A stretch of DNA of 58,568 nt from an uncultured Oscillospiraceae bacterium (GCA_944387125.1 CALXDT010000055.1:1-58568); one strand, 5' to 3'. Positions 49,162 through 57,806 are shown, counted from the stretch's first letter. Notes: generated by a model not told the origin, from the letters alone. Numbers and translations are program-made.

Positions 49162-52100
49162 ACTGACGCCCCAGCAGACCCAGGCGGTACAGGATCGGGG
49201 CGGCAAGCTGCTGGTGTCCGCCGCGGCAGGTTCCGGTAAAACAAAGGTGCTGGTGGATCGGCTTCTGGGTTATTTGACGGATCCCAAGGATCCGGCGGAT
49301 CTGGACGCGTTTTTGATTATCACCTATACCAAAGCGGCCGCGTCGGAACTGAGAGGGAAGATTGCGGCCAAGCTGACGGAGCGGATCGCCCAGGAGCCGG
49401 AAAACAGGCACCTGCAAAAACAAATGCAGCGGCTGTTCCTGACCAAGATCTCCACGGTTCACGGCTTCTGCGCGGACGTCGTTCGGGAGTACGCTTACCG
49501 CCTGGACGTGGCCGGTGATTTTCGGGTGGCGGATGAAAATGAGTGCGCGCAGCTGCGGGAACGGGTTTTGTCCGACCTGCTGGATCGTGCCTATGAACGA
49601 GCCGGGGAGGATCCGGAGTTCTGTGCCTTGATCGATACCCAGGGATTGGGCCGGGACGACAGTCTGGTTCCCCAGATGATCGAACAGGTGTATGACAGCG
49701 CCCGGTGTCACCTGGATCCGGAGGGTTGGCAGGAAGAATGCCTGGCTGCGGCGGAGGCGGATGTGACCCAGGACGCGGGAAAAACCCTGTGGGGCCGGTA
49801 TTTGCTGGAGGATCTGAGATGGTATCTGGATCGGCAGATCCGGGTGATGACCCAATGCGTCCGGGAGCTGGAGGCAAGCCAGGGGATGGAAAAGCCCGCC
49901 GCGCTTTACAAGGATATCCTTGAACAGCTGAAGCGGCTGCGCGGAGCGGAAACCTGGGACCAGGTGGTTTCCGGAAAGGACATCGCGTTCGGGCGGCTGA
50001 GCTTCCCCAGAAAGAACGTTGACGCGGAATTGGCGGAACGGGTAAAGGCCGCCAGAAATGCCTGCAAAAAGGGTTTGGAGAAGCGGCTGAAGAGCTTCAC
50101 CGATGATTCTGCGCAGGTGCTTTCCGACCTTTCCCAGACGGCTGACGGCGTCAGCAGCCTGATCAGGCTGGTGAAGGACTTTTCAAAGGAATATGACGCG
50201 GCCAAGCGCGGCAAACGGATCCTAGACTTCAGTGACCTGGAGCATAAAATGCTGGATCTGCTGCTGGGAAGATCCCGCTCCGGCCCTACAGCCGCCGCTG
50301 TGGAAATCGGCAGCCGGTATCGGGAGATTCTGGTGGATGAATACCAGGATTCCAACGGTGTGCAGGATGCCATTTTCTCCGCCCTTACAGGAAAAAGGCA
50401 GAACTGCTTCCTGGTGGGAGACGTGAAGCAGTCCATTTATCGGTTCCGTCTGGCAGACCCCGGGATTTTTTTGGAAAAGTACCACAGCTATGTGCCGGCG
50501 GATCAGGCGCTTCCCGGTCAGGGGAGAAAGGTGCTGCTGAGCCACAACTTCCGGTCAGGGGCTGAGGTTATCGAAGGCGTCAACCATGTGTTTTCCTGCT
50601 GTATGAGGCCAAAGGTGGGCGGACTGCACTACGGGGAAGCGGAGGCTTTGCGGGAGGGGATCCCCCACCAACAGCTTCCGGATCCGGGGGTGGAGCTGTA
50701 CGCGCTGGAAGTCCGTGAGGACGCGTATCAGGAAGAAGCTGCCTTTGTGGCAGAAAGAATCCAGGCAATGATCGCCCAGGGAACCCCGGTTCGGGACGGA
50801 GACGGTTTCCGTCCGGTGCAGCCGGAGGATATTGTAATCCTGCTCCGATCCCCCGGCAGCGCAGGGGGAGTCTTTCAGCGGGCGCTGGAGGCCAGAGGGA
50901 TCCGGTGCGCCTCGGGGGGAGGTTCCAATCTGCTTCAGACGCCGGAAATTGAGACCTTCCGGGCGCTTTTGCAGATCATTCAGAATCCCCGCCAGGATAT
51001 CCCCCTGGTTGCGGTGCTGGCAAGCCCGGTATTCGGCTTTACCGCGGACGATCTGGCGGCTGTTCGGGGCAGGGAGAAAAAGGGCAGCATATACGACGCC
51101 CTCCGGAGCAGCGATCTGAAAATAGCCGGAGGGTTTCTGGATACGTTCCGGCAGCTGCGCCGGGAGGCACGCCGGTGCACCCTGACCCAGCTGCTGGAAA
51201 GCTGCATGATGCTTACCCGGCTGGACAGCATCTATGGAGCGATGGCGGACGGCGCCGTCCGGAATGCCAATCTCCAGGCATTTTATCAGCTGGCAGGTGA
51301 GTTTGAGAAGGGGGAGAACCGAACGCTGTCCCAGTTTCTGGAGCATCTGGAGCTGCTGGAAGAAAAGAATGTGGCAGCGGCGGGAACGTCCAATGCAGGC
51401 TGTGTTACCATTATGAGCATCCACAAGTCCAAGGGACTGGAATTTCCGGTGGTCTTCCTTGCCAATCTTTCCAGAAAGTTCAATCAGGAGGATTTGCGCA
51501 AGCAGATTCTCTGTGATCGGGAGCTGGGGATGGGGCTGTCCGCTGTGGATCCGGAGACCCGCATTCGTTATCCGTCCCTGGCAAAGCGTGCCATCGCGGC
51601 AAAAATGGCGGCAGAGTCCGTTTCTGAGGAAATGCGGGTGCTGTATGTGGCCATGACCCGTGCACGGGATCGGCTGATCATGACCTATGCGCCGAGAAAT
51701 CTGGAAGCGGAGCTGAAAGACGCGGCGCTGCGGGTGGACTTTGACCGGGGGGAGCTGCTGTGCGCCGATGCCGTCTGCTTTGGCGACTGGGTGATGCTGG
51801 CGGCGCTGAGCCGCCGGGAAGCGGGCGAGCTGCACGCCCTGGGGGGAAGACCGAAGGAAACGATTCTTTCAGACCTCCCCTGGAAGATCCATGTTGCCGC
51901 CGCCCCGGAAGAGGCGGAAGCCGCGGAAGCGCCGCAGCCGGAGGCGGAGGCGTGTCTGCCGGAGAATCTGGTGGAGCAGCTTCAGAAGGCAATTGCTTTT
52001 TCCTATCTCTATATGGCGGCTGCCCAGGCGCCGTCGAAACAGACGGCCACCGGCCGGAAAGGCCGGGTGAAGGATGCGGAGGCTGCGGAGAACACCAGGG

Positions 52101-52663
52101 AGCCGGCCCAACCGGTGCGCACCTGGCGGAAGCCTACCTTCCTGCGGCCGGCGGAAAAGGCCGCCGCGGTGGGAACGGCCATGCACGGGGCGCTGCAATA
52201 TCTGGAATATAGCGCCTGCGGCAGCCCGGAAGGGGCGGCTCGGGAGGTCGCCCGATTGGTGGAGCAGGGATTTCTCACAGCGGAACAGGGGCAGCTGGTG
52301 GACTGCGGGCAGCTCGCCCGGTTCTTTGACACGCCGCTGGGCAGAAGGCTCCGTGCCGGAACGCCATATGTGCGGGAGTTCAAATTCTCCATTCTGGACG
52401 ACGGCTCCCATTACGGAGAAGGATTGGAAGGGGAGCAGGTGCTTTTGCAGGGCGTTGTGGACTGCGCGCTGCTGGAAGATGACGGGATTACCGTGATCGA
52501 TTTTAAAACCGACAGGGTGACAGAGCAGACCCTGGAGGATGTTTCGGATCGGTACCGCCTGCAGGTGCAAACCTATGGAGAAGCGCTGAGCCGGATCTTT
52601 GAGAAGCCGATAAAGGAAAGGTTTCTGTACTTCTTTCAGCTGGATCGCTTTGTGCGGATTTGA
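49151..52663 (+). CDS. addA: ATP-dependent helicase/nuclease subunit A (AddA)
   Basis: A 1170-residue UvrD-type helicase with C-terminal RecB-like nuclease. LTPQQTQAVQDRGGKLLVSAAAGSGKTKVLVDRLL gives the Q motif and Walker A (24-31). LIITYTKAAASELRGKI, DEYQDSN near 398, VGDVKQSIYRFRLADP, MSIHKSKGLEFPVVFLANLSR and RVLYVAMTRARDRLI are further helicase motifs. The nuclease motif is VIDFKTDRV near 1115, then QVQTYGEAL. Works with AddB. A terminator follows at once. Confidence 0.96.
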   Translation: MADKLTPQQTQAVQDRGGKLLVSAAAGSGKTKVLVDRLLGYLTDPKDPADLDAFLIITYTKAAASELRGKIAAKLTERIAQEPENRHLQKQMQRLFLTKISTVHGFCADVVREYAYRLDVAGDFRVADENECAQLRERVLSDLLDRAYERAGEDPEFCALIDTQGLGRDDSLVPQMIEQVYDSARCHLDPEGWQEECLAAAEADVTQDAGKTLWGRYLLEDLRWYLDRQIRVMTQCVRELEASQGMEKPAALYKDILEQLKRLRGAETWDQVVSGKDIAFGRLSFPRKNVDAELAERVKAARNACKKGLEKRLKSFTDDSAQVLSDLSQTADGVSSLIRLVKDFSKEYDAAKRGKRILDFSDLEHKMLDLLLGRSRSGPTAAAVEIGSRYREILVDEYQDSNGVQDAIFSALTGKRQNCFLVGDVKQSIYRFRLADPGIFLEKYHSYVPADQALPGQGRKVLLSHNFRSGAEVIEGVNHVFSCCMRPKVGGLHYGEAEALREGIPHQQLPDPGVELYALEVREDAYQEEAAFVAERIQAMIAQGTPVRDGDGFRPVQPEDIVILLRSPGSAGGVFQRALEARGIRCASGGGSNLLQTPEIETFRALLQIIQNPRQDIPLVAVLASPVFGFTADDLAAVRGREKKGSIYDALRSSDLKIAGGFLDTFRQLRREARRCTLTQLLESCMMLTRLDSIYGAMADGAVRNANLQAFYQLAGEFEKGENRTLSQFLEHLELLEEKNVAAAGTSNAGCVTIMSIHKSKGLEFPVVFLANLSRKFNQEDLRKQILCDRELGMGLSAVDPETRIRYPSLAKRAIAAKMAAESVSEEMRVLYVAMTRARDRLIMTYAPRNLEAELKDAALRVDFDRGELLCADAVCFGDWVMLAALSRREAGELHALGGRPKETILSDLPWKIHVAAAPEEAEAAEAPQPEAEACLPENLVEQLQKAIAFSYLYMAAAQAPSKQTATGRKGRVKDAEAAENTREPAQPVRTWRKPTFLRPAEKAAAVGTAMHGALQYLEYSACGSPEGAAREVARLVEQGFLTAEQGQLVDCGQLARFFDTPLGRRLRAGTPYVREFKFSILDDGSHYGEGLEGEQVLLQGVVDCALLEDDGITVIDFKTDRVTEQTLEDVSDRYRLQVQTYGEALSRIFEKPIKERFLYFFQLDRFVRI

Positions 52664-52683
52664 AACAGAAATCCGCACAAAGA

Positions 52684-52716
52684 GAACGGGTCTCCCCGGA
52701 TGGGAGACCCGTTTTT
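52684..52716. terminator. Terminator shared by addA and the Asn/Gln-rich gene
   Basis: A 12-bp stem (52685-52696 with 52702-52713) around CGGAT, followed on plus by a T-tract. It also lies two bases after the stop of the minus-strand small gene. Confidence 0.85.
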
Positions 52717-52717
52717 G

Positions 52718-52831
52718 TCAGCGGCTGGTCTTGTTCTGATTGGCGTTCTGGTTGCTGTTCTGGTTCTGGGACTGGGTTTTGTTCTGGTTCTGGGTATTGT
52801 TCTGATTCTGGTTCTTGTTCTGATTGTTCAT
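52718..52831 (-). CDS. 37-residue Asn/Gln-rich small protein, probable spore protein
   Basis: A very short gene with a good ribosome site (GGAGG, eight bases before the ATG). It starts MNNQNKNQNQNN and ends ANQNKTSR. About 26 of 37 residues are Asn or Gln, the rest Lys, Thr, Ser, with a single Ala and no Cys, Glu or Asp. The codons are a near-repeat of CAGAAC, seen on the plus strand as GTTCTG. It is 60 bases after spoVAE, on the same strand, and ends at a terminator. Composition and position recall gamma-type small acid-soluble spore proteins or coat-associated peptides, but I cannot assign a family. Confidence 0.65.
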   Translation of the reverse strand: MNNQNKNQNQNNTQNQNKTQSQNQNSNQNANQNKTSR

Positions 52832-52890
52832 ATTCTTTTCCTCCGCAATGATTCTCACGGCCTTGCCGCTACAGTAGCTTTCCCAGCTTT

Positions 52891-53247
52891 TCAAGATTTA
52901 TCCTTGGCTTTGAAAAGAATGCCCACGGTGAGGCCGGCGGCGATGGCCGCGGTGATGCCCGACGCGGCGGCTTTTAATCCTCCGGAGAAGATTCCCAGGA
53001 ATCCGTCCGTTTCCACTGCCTGGCGAACACCTTTGGCCAGGGTGTTTCCGAAGCCTGTAAGGGGCACAGAAGCCCCCGCGCCTGCAAAGTCCACCAGGGG
53101 CTGATAGACGCCAAGGGCGCCCAGAAGCACGCCCACGGTCACATAGCCCACCAGAATCCTGGCGGGGCTGAGCTTGGTTCTGTCAATCAGCACTTGCCCG
53201 ATGAGGCAGAGAAGACCGCCGATGAGAAACGCTTTTACATAGTCCAT
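52891..53247 (-). CDS. spoVAE: Stage V sporulation protein AE
   Basis: A 118-residue membrane protein with about four hydrophobic segments, of the SpoVAE (AEb) type needed for dipicolinic acid movement in spores. MDYVKAFLIGGLLCLIGQVLIDRTKLSPARILVGYVTVGVLLGALGVYQPLVDFAGAGASVPLTGFGNTLAKG is the family pattern. It starts four bases after the spoVAD stop, and is followed by the Asn/Gln-rich gene. Expressed in the forespore in relatives. Confidence 0.94.
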   Translation of the reverse strand: MDYVKAFLIGGLLCLIGQVLIDRTKLSPARILVGYVTVGVLLGALGVYQPLVDFAGAGASVPLTGFGNTLAKGVRQAVETDGFLGIFSGGLKAAASGITAAIAAGLTVGILFKAKDKS

Positions 53248-53251
53248 TGGT

Positions 53252-54268
53252 TTACCTGCCTCCTGTGATGCAGACCCCGTGGCATACCCCGGGTATGGGA
53301 AGCCCCTGCTGGGTGGATGTGGGGGAAAGCAGCGCGCCGGTGCCGCAGAACAGGATTTTTTTCAGCTTCCCGGTGTTCAGCTGATCCAAAAGATACCCGC
53401 ACAGGGTGATGGCGCTGCAGCCGCAGCCGGAACCGCCGGCGTGGACATCCTGCTTGGTGTTGTCGAAAACCAGGGTTCCGCAGTCGGTGAGCTTGCCCCC
53501 AAGACTTACCCCATCCAGCCGTGCCAGTTCCAGAAGCATTTCCTTGCCCACCTGCCCCAGATCCCCGGTAACAATCAGGTCAAAGTCCTCCGGGGCGGTT
53601 TTCATGTCATCAAAATGGGCGCGGATGGTCGCGTATGCTGCCGGCGCCATGGCGGCGCCCATATTGTTGGCATCCTTAATGCCCAGATCTGTGACGGTAC
53701 CGATGGTACAGCCGGTGATCTTCGGTCCGGAACCCTCCGGGCAGACCAGAGCCGCCCCGGAGCCTGTGACTGTCCACTGGGCAGTGGGGGTTCTCTGACC
53801 GCCGTAGCCCAGGGGAAACCGGTATTGCCGTTCCGAAGAGGCAAAGTGGGAGGATGTCATTGCCACCACCTTCTGGGCAAAGCCGCCGCCCACGGCCATG
53901 GAGGCCAGAAGGAGGCTTTGCGCCATGGTGGAACAGGCGCCGTACAGTCCCAAATGGGGAATGCCTGTGTTCCGCAGGGTAAAGGACGAGCCGATACATT
54001 GGTTCAGCAGATCCCCGGAGAAGACCAGGTCGAATTCCTTCTGCCCCATACCGGCTTTGGAGGCGAGCTTTTTCAGCGCCTGCTGCTGCATATGCTTTTC
54101 CGCCTGTTCCCAGGTTTTCTGCCCGAAGTAGGCATCCCGGTTCTTAACGTCAAAGGTATGCCCCAGGGGACCTTCCGCCTCCTTTTTTCCGGCCACGCTG
54201 GCCCAGGCGGTGATCACCGGAGGATCCTCCAGGAAGAAGCTCTGCCGTCCTCGTTTGCGATTTGCCAT
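53252..54268 (-). CDS. spoVAD: Stage V sporulation protein AD
   Basis: A 338-residue protein of the SpoVAD family, a thiolase-fold protein that binds dipicolinic acid and is needed for its uptake into the forespore. ITAWASVAGKKEAEGPLGHTFD, LFSGDLLNQCIGSSFTLRNTGIPHLGLYGACSTMAQSLLLASMAVGGGFAQKVVAMTSSHFASSERQYRFPLGYGGQRTPTAQWTVTGSGA and GGSGCGCSAITLCGYLL are hallmarks. The start at 54268 has GAAGGTG upstream. First gene of the unit, with a sigma-G-like promoter. spoVAC, which usually precedes it, is absent here. Confidence 0.95.
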   Translation of the reverse strand: MANRKRGRQSFFLEDPPVITAWASVAGKKEAEGPLGHTFDVKNRDAYFGQKTWEQAEKHMQQQALKKLASKAGMGQKEFDLVFSGDLLNQCIGSSFTLRNTGIPHLGLYGACSTMAQSLLLASMAVGGGFAQKVVAMTSSHFASSERQYRFPLGYGGQRTPTAQWTVTGSGAALVCPEGSGPKITGCTIGTVTDLGIKDANNMGAAMAPAAYATIRAHFDDMKTAPEDFDLIVTGDLGQVGKEMLLELARLDGVSLGGKLTDCGTLVFDNTKQDVHAGGSGCGCSAITLCGYLLDQLNTGKLKKILFCGTGALLSPTSTQQGLPIPGVCHGVCITGGR

Positions 54269-54346
54269 AAATGCACCTTCTTTTGCCCTTGCTTTCTCTG
54301 GGGCGAGAGGAGAATCCCCTTTTTGCCTATGGATCCAGAGCGTTCC

Positions 54347-54376
54347 TAGTATGCGCCGAATTTGATGTTGCCATAC
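54347..54376 (-). promoter_or_regulatory. Sigma-G/F-type promoter of spoVAD
   Basis: Minus strand GTATG (54372-54376, fits GHATR), 18-base spacer, CATACTA (54347-54353, fits CATNNTA). It matches the forespore sigma-G consensus; the -35 overlaps the -35 of the divergent GNAT promoter. Confidence 0.65.
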
Positions 54377-54396
54377 CGCCGGGACGGGGATATAAT
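54368..54396 (+). promoter_or_regulatory. Promoter of the GNAT gene
   Basis: TTGCCA (54368-54373), 17-base spacer, perfect TATAAT (54391-54396), 27 bases before the ATG. Vegetative sigma-A type. Confidence 0.75.
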
Positions 54397-54423
54397 GAAA
54401 AGAAAAGGGAAAAGAGGCGTTAT

Positions 54424-54909
54424 ATGCATTATCGGGTGCAATTGGCCGGTGCGGAAGATCTGAATCCAATCCAGGCGGTTTACGAAAAGGCCAGGAAATT
54501 TATGGCCGCAAACGGAAATCCGACCCAGTGGGGAAGCACATATCCCGACAGGGAGCTGCTGTCGGAGGATATCGCCAAAAAGCAGCTGTACAAGATCCTG
54601 GATAAGGACAGAATCTGCGGCGTTTTCGTGTTTTTTCAGGGAGAGGATCCCACATACCGGGTGATTACCCAGGGCGCCTGGCGTCGGCAGGAGGCTTACG
54701 GCGTTCTTCACCGGGTCGCCGGGGACGGCAGTGGCGGGATCCTGAAGACGGCGCTGGCTTTTGCTCGTGGGTCCTGCGGCTATCTTCGCATCGATACCCA
54801 TGAGAACAACTGTGTTATGCAGCATGCTTTGGAGAAATACGGGTTTGTAAAGTGCGGAATCATCTTTACGGATGACGGCACCCCCCGGATTGCCTATGAC
54901 GCGCTGTGA
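54424..54909 (+). CDS. GNAT family N-acetyltransferase
   Basis: A 161-residue acetyltransferase. The N-terminal part AGAEDLNPIQAVYEKARKFMAANGNPTQWGSTYPDRELLSEDI, with the NPTQW motif, is typical of a GNAT subgroup in Firmicutes. ICGVFVFFQGEDPTY is the first beta pair, and YLRIDTHENNCVMQHALEKYGFVKCGII gives the end of the acetyl-CoA fold with the usual N-x-x-M-x-x-x-x-x-x-x-G-F. The substrate is unknown. GAGGCG precedes the ATG. Divergent from spoVAD with overlapping promoters, probably by chance. Confidence 0.85.
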   Translation: MHYRVQLAGAEDLNPIQAVYEKARKFMAANGNPTQWGSTYPDRELLSEDIAKKQLYKILDKDRICGVFVFFQGEDPTYRVITQGAWRRQEAYGVLHRVAGDGSGGILKTALAFARGSCGYLRIDTHENNCVMQHALEKYGFVKCGIIFTDDGTPRIAYDAL

Positions 54910-54935
54910 CAGATACCGAATCGCGTAATTTCCGT

Positions 54936-55074
54936 GCGTTGTCTCAAAACTCCGTTTTGAGACAACGCCCAGGCCGTCGAGAAACCCCAGTTTTGCGTCA
55001 AGCAAAACTGGGGTTTCTCGACGGCCTTTCTTAATGAAAGGGAAATCCTTTCATCAAGAAACAGTATTAGAGAG
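54936..55074. repeat. Cluster of three near-perfect hairpins
   Basis: Three stem-loops follow one another. The first, 54936-54968, has a perfect 15-bp stem and TCC loop. The second, 54972-55026, has a perfect 25-bp stem and five-base loop. The third, 55027-55061, has 14 of 15 pairs and loop GAAAT. Then comes CAAGAAACAGTATTAGAG, like the motif at 331-349. The first can end the GNAT transcript, but three in a row with a 25-bp perfect stem exceed any terminator's needs. The rest of 54910-55175 shows no gene. Confidence 0.7.
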
Positions 55075-55175
55075 GGTTTAGAGATTGCCGGCGTATACTG
55101 AACGCATCCGATCGGGAAAATTCCCAGCACACAAACGAAAAGCACCGGATAAAAGATGAACCAGGAAGGACGATT

Positions 55176-55925
55176 ATGAAACAAATTTCCAAGTATGCTT
55201 ACGGCCTCCTGCTGCTGGCAGGCATATGCCTTTTTTCGGGATGCGGAAAAGAAGAAGCCGCTTTCCAGAGCGTTCCGGAGACGACCTCTCTGGACAGCAC
55301 GGTCCAGAGGGAAGAGACTGCCGCGACAACCCGAACCAGCCAAGGGCAGGACACTGCCGCGCAGGAAGAGAGCACGGCCATTGATTATGGGCCGAACCCC
55401 TGGAGCGGAACCTACATCATGGCCGATCCCAATATGGAAGCCGACCCGGAAGTGCTGGACAGCATTACCATGACCCTGCCGGAGGATGTGACCCGCCACC
55501 GGGTAACCAACTGCCAGATTGATTTCGTCAAGAACGGAACCCAGGTGGGCGGCTTCCTCTTGGTGGATATCCCGGAGGATATGCTGGAAAAGGCCTCCCA
55601 GACCAAGGAGGATTTTGAAGTTTTGTCCGACCATGTGGCCAAACAGGTCATGCCGGACATCTATCCCGCGGAAGCCAGCCTGTGGGGCGGCGGGCATACG
55701 AAAGGCAGAAACCATTATCTGACCATTTTTGTAAAAACCGCGGAAAAGAACGGTGCATGGACTCAGTACCGGCACTACATCTATGTAGGAGAAGAATACT
55801 GCTATGATTTTTGGATTGATGAAGGCTGGTGGGGAGACAGCGGTTTTGGCATCATGGAAAGCCTTTCCTGTGCGGATATCAAGCCGGAACTGAACGAAGT
55901 GGAATTCGCCTGGTCTAATGAATAA
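55176..55925 (+). CDS. Putative lipoprotein, tandem copy 1
   Basis: A 249-residue lipoprotein: signal peptide YAYGLLLLAGICLFSGC with the lipobox cysteine at 24, then a Ser/Thr/Glu-rich spacer of about 45 residues. The folded part starts at DYGPNPWSGTYIMADPNMEADPEVLDSITMTLPEDVTRHRVTNCQIDFVKNGTQVGGFLLVDIPEDML and has a C-terminal aromatic-rich stretch (YRHYIYVGEEYCYDFWID). I do not recognise a known family. AGGAAGGA precedes the ATG. The next gene is a close copy. Cell-surface, probably binding rather than catalytic (inference). Confidence 0.75.
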   Translation: MKQISKYAYGLLLLAGICLFSGCGKEEAAFQSVPETTSLDSTVQREETAATTRTSQGQDTAAQEESTAIDYGPNPWSGTYIMADPNMEADPEVLDSITMTLPEDVTRHRVTNCQIDFVKNGTQVGGFLLVDIPEDMLEKASQTKEDFEVLSDHVAKQVMPDIYPAEASLWGGGHTKGRNHYLTIFVKTAEKNGAWTQYRHYIYVGEEYCYDFWIDEGWWGDSGFGIMESLSCADIKPELNEVEFAWSNE

Positions 55926-55947
55926 TCATGATCGTTGAGGTGTAATG

Positions 55948-56684
55948 ATGAAACGACATATACCAATCCTGCTGTTACTTCTTGCCGTTTGCCTGACAGT
56001 ACAGACTGGGTGCGGGAAATCGGAGAATCCTTCCCGGAACGCTCCGGAGACGATTCGTCAGGAGACAACAGGGGAGTCCCAGACGCAAATTCCAAACAGC
56101 CAACCCCTGGAGACAGAACCGAACCAGGATGAAGCTGCGGCCTTGGACTATGGGCCGAACCTCTGGACGGGAACCTATATCACGGCGGATCCCAATATGG
56201 AAGCCGACCCGGAAGTGCTGGACAGCGTCACCATGACCCTGCCGGAAGGAATTACCCGCCACCGGGTATCCAACTGCCAGATTGATTTCGTCAGGAACGG
56301 AACCCAGGTGGGCGGCTTCCTGCTGGTGGATCTCCCGGAGGATATGCTGCAAAAGGCCGCCGAGACCAAAGAGGATTTTCTGACGCTGGGCGACCACCTT
56401 GGAAAGCAAATCATGGCGGATGTCTATCCGTCAGAATTGTCTGTATGTGGCGGAGGACATTTAAAGAACAGGGATTATTATTTAGCTGTTTTTTTTAAAC
56501 AACGAAAAGGGACGGCATATGGAACCAGTACTGGCATCGTATCTATATTGGGGAAACGTATTGTTATGATTTTTGGATCGATGAATCCTACTGGGGGGGA
56601 AGTGGCGTAACCATTACGGATAGCCTGTCTTCACAGGATATCAAGCCGGAGTTGAATGACAAAGAGTTTGCTTGGTCTTATTGA
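55948..56684 (+). pseudogene. Putative lipoprotein, tandem copy 2, frameshifted
   Basis: The same architecture as copy 1 (lipobox QTGC, then DYGPNLWTGTYITADPNMEADPEVLDSVTMTLPE, nearly identical over 70 residues). At 56497-56499, after a run of eight T, the frame shifts. Copy 1 has FVKTAEKNGAWTQYRHYIYVGEEYC here. The matching sequence WNQYWHRIYIGETYCYDFWIDESYWGG continues in another frame to the stop at 56684. One A is missing from what should be AAAACAACG. Translation of the first frame would end at 56610. A homopolymer error in the sequence is possible. Confidence 0.8.
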
Positions 56685-56716
56685 TGGGTTCCGTCTGTGG
56701 TCAGAATGGAACGGAC

Positions 56717-57778
56717 TTAGGAAAGATTTGATCCAAATTCTGCCAGAAGTGTTTGAAATTCCGCATCGTTTTGCAGAAAGGCAAATTCATCGCTGGTTTT
56801 CAACTGGTTCAAAAGGGGCTGGATCATACGCGCTGTGGAAATGCCGGCGCCGTTGGAGGGGATATGCGAATACAGGAAAGAGGCTCGGGGATCCCAGACG
56901 CACTTCAGAGAATCCAGCATATCCCCCAGAATCGCAGTGGTTTGGACGGGATCTTTCCGGGCTGCGGCGATTTGAAATCGGGCGACAAACTTACCGTAGG
57001 GACTCAGGGAAAACGTATCGGTGAACATGGCCACCCGCTCCGCTACCTGGGCTGCCGCATCCAATTCACCCAGAGCAAGGTCAGCGTTGATCAGCTGGTA
57101 AAGAAGGGTTTGCACATCGGCTACTGCGGCCATCAGGGTCTGCTCCAGCAGCTTAGCGGCCTCCTGGGCACGGCTCTGTTGAAGATAAAGAGCTGCTTGA
57201 AGCATTCGCTTGTCAGGCGTATCATTCCGATTGGGCATCTGATCCAAATGCGTTTGCGCTGTTTCAAACTGTCGCTTTGAGATGGCCTGACTGGCCAGCA
57301 GGTAATTGGCGCTGTTTCGGATCGCGTCGTTTTCAGATTCGGTCAGACGCTGGTACCAGGCGTGGATAGCTTCCCAGAAGCCTGTGGCGTTTTTCTCATC
57401 CAATCCGGCAGAAAAGAGCAGGCTTTGAAGCAAAAGGGCAAGATTGTAAACCAGGGAATCGCAGTTGGGATAGGCGAATACCTTCTCCTGAGCCAGGGCG
57501 AATCCTGCTTCAAAGCCCTGGGAGGCAGCGGTTTGCCGGACCTGGCTGCAGAACAGCTCCACTTCCTGGGCGGTCAGATCCTGATGAAAGCCCAACAAGG
57601 TATTCAAATCGATTTTCAAAAGTCTGGCTAGGGGAGAAAGCAGGGCAATGTCGGGACAGGTATTGCCCTTCTCCCACTTGTTCACCGCCGGAGCAGTAAC
57701 ACCAAGGTATTCCGCCACCTGCTCCTGGGTCAGCCCAAGCTGTTTCCGGCGCTGAAAAATGGTCTGGTGGATCGTCAT
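56717..57778 (-). CDS. XRE-type HTH regulator with tetratricopeptide-like region
   Basis: A 353-residue regulator: N-terminal helix-turn-helix IHQTIFQRRKQLGLTQEQVAEYLGVTAPAVNKWEKGNTCPDIALLSPLARLLKIDLNTLLGF (1-60), then an all-helical region. It resembles Rgg/PlcR-type repeats (QTHLDQMPN, AAKLLEQTLMAAVADVQTLLYQLINADLALGELDAAAQVAERV) that in related families bind peptide signals or substrates. I use the ATG at 57778, with AAAGG upstream. No small peptide gene is apparent beside it. The lipoprotein pair is convergent with it and cannot share its promoter. Confidence 0.85.
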   Translation of the reverse strand: MTIHQTIFQRRKQLGLTQEQVAEYLGVTAPAVNKWEKGNTCPDIALLSPLARLLKIDLNTLLGFHQDLTAQEVELFCSQVRQTAASQGFEAGFALAQEKVFAYPNCDSLVYNLALLLQSLLFSAGLDEKNATGFWEAIHAWYQRLTESENDAIRNSANYLLASQAISKRQFETAQTHLDQMPNRNDTPDKRMLQAALYLQQSRAQEAAKLLEQTLMAAVADVQTLLYQLINADLALGELDAAAQVAERVAMFTDTFSLSPYGKFVARFQIAAARKDPVQTTAILGDMLDSLKCVWDPRASFLYSHIPSNGAGISTARMIQPLLNQLKTSDEFAFLQNDAEFQTLLAEFGSNLS

Positions 57779-57806
57779 TGGGATCACGCCTTTCGTTGCA
57801 TTTTAA

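Noticed and set aside
52720-52830. GTTCTG-rich tandem repeat on the plus strand, CRISPR-like at first glance
   Set aside because: It is the reverse complement of Asn/Gln codons of the 37-residue gene; unit length is 6-12 bases and there are no spacers.
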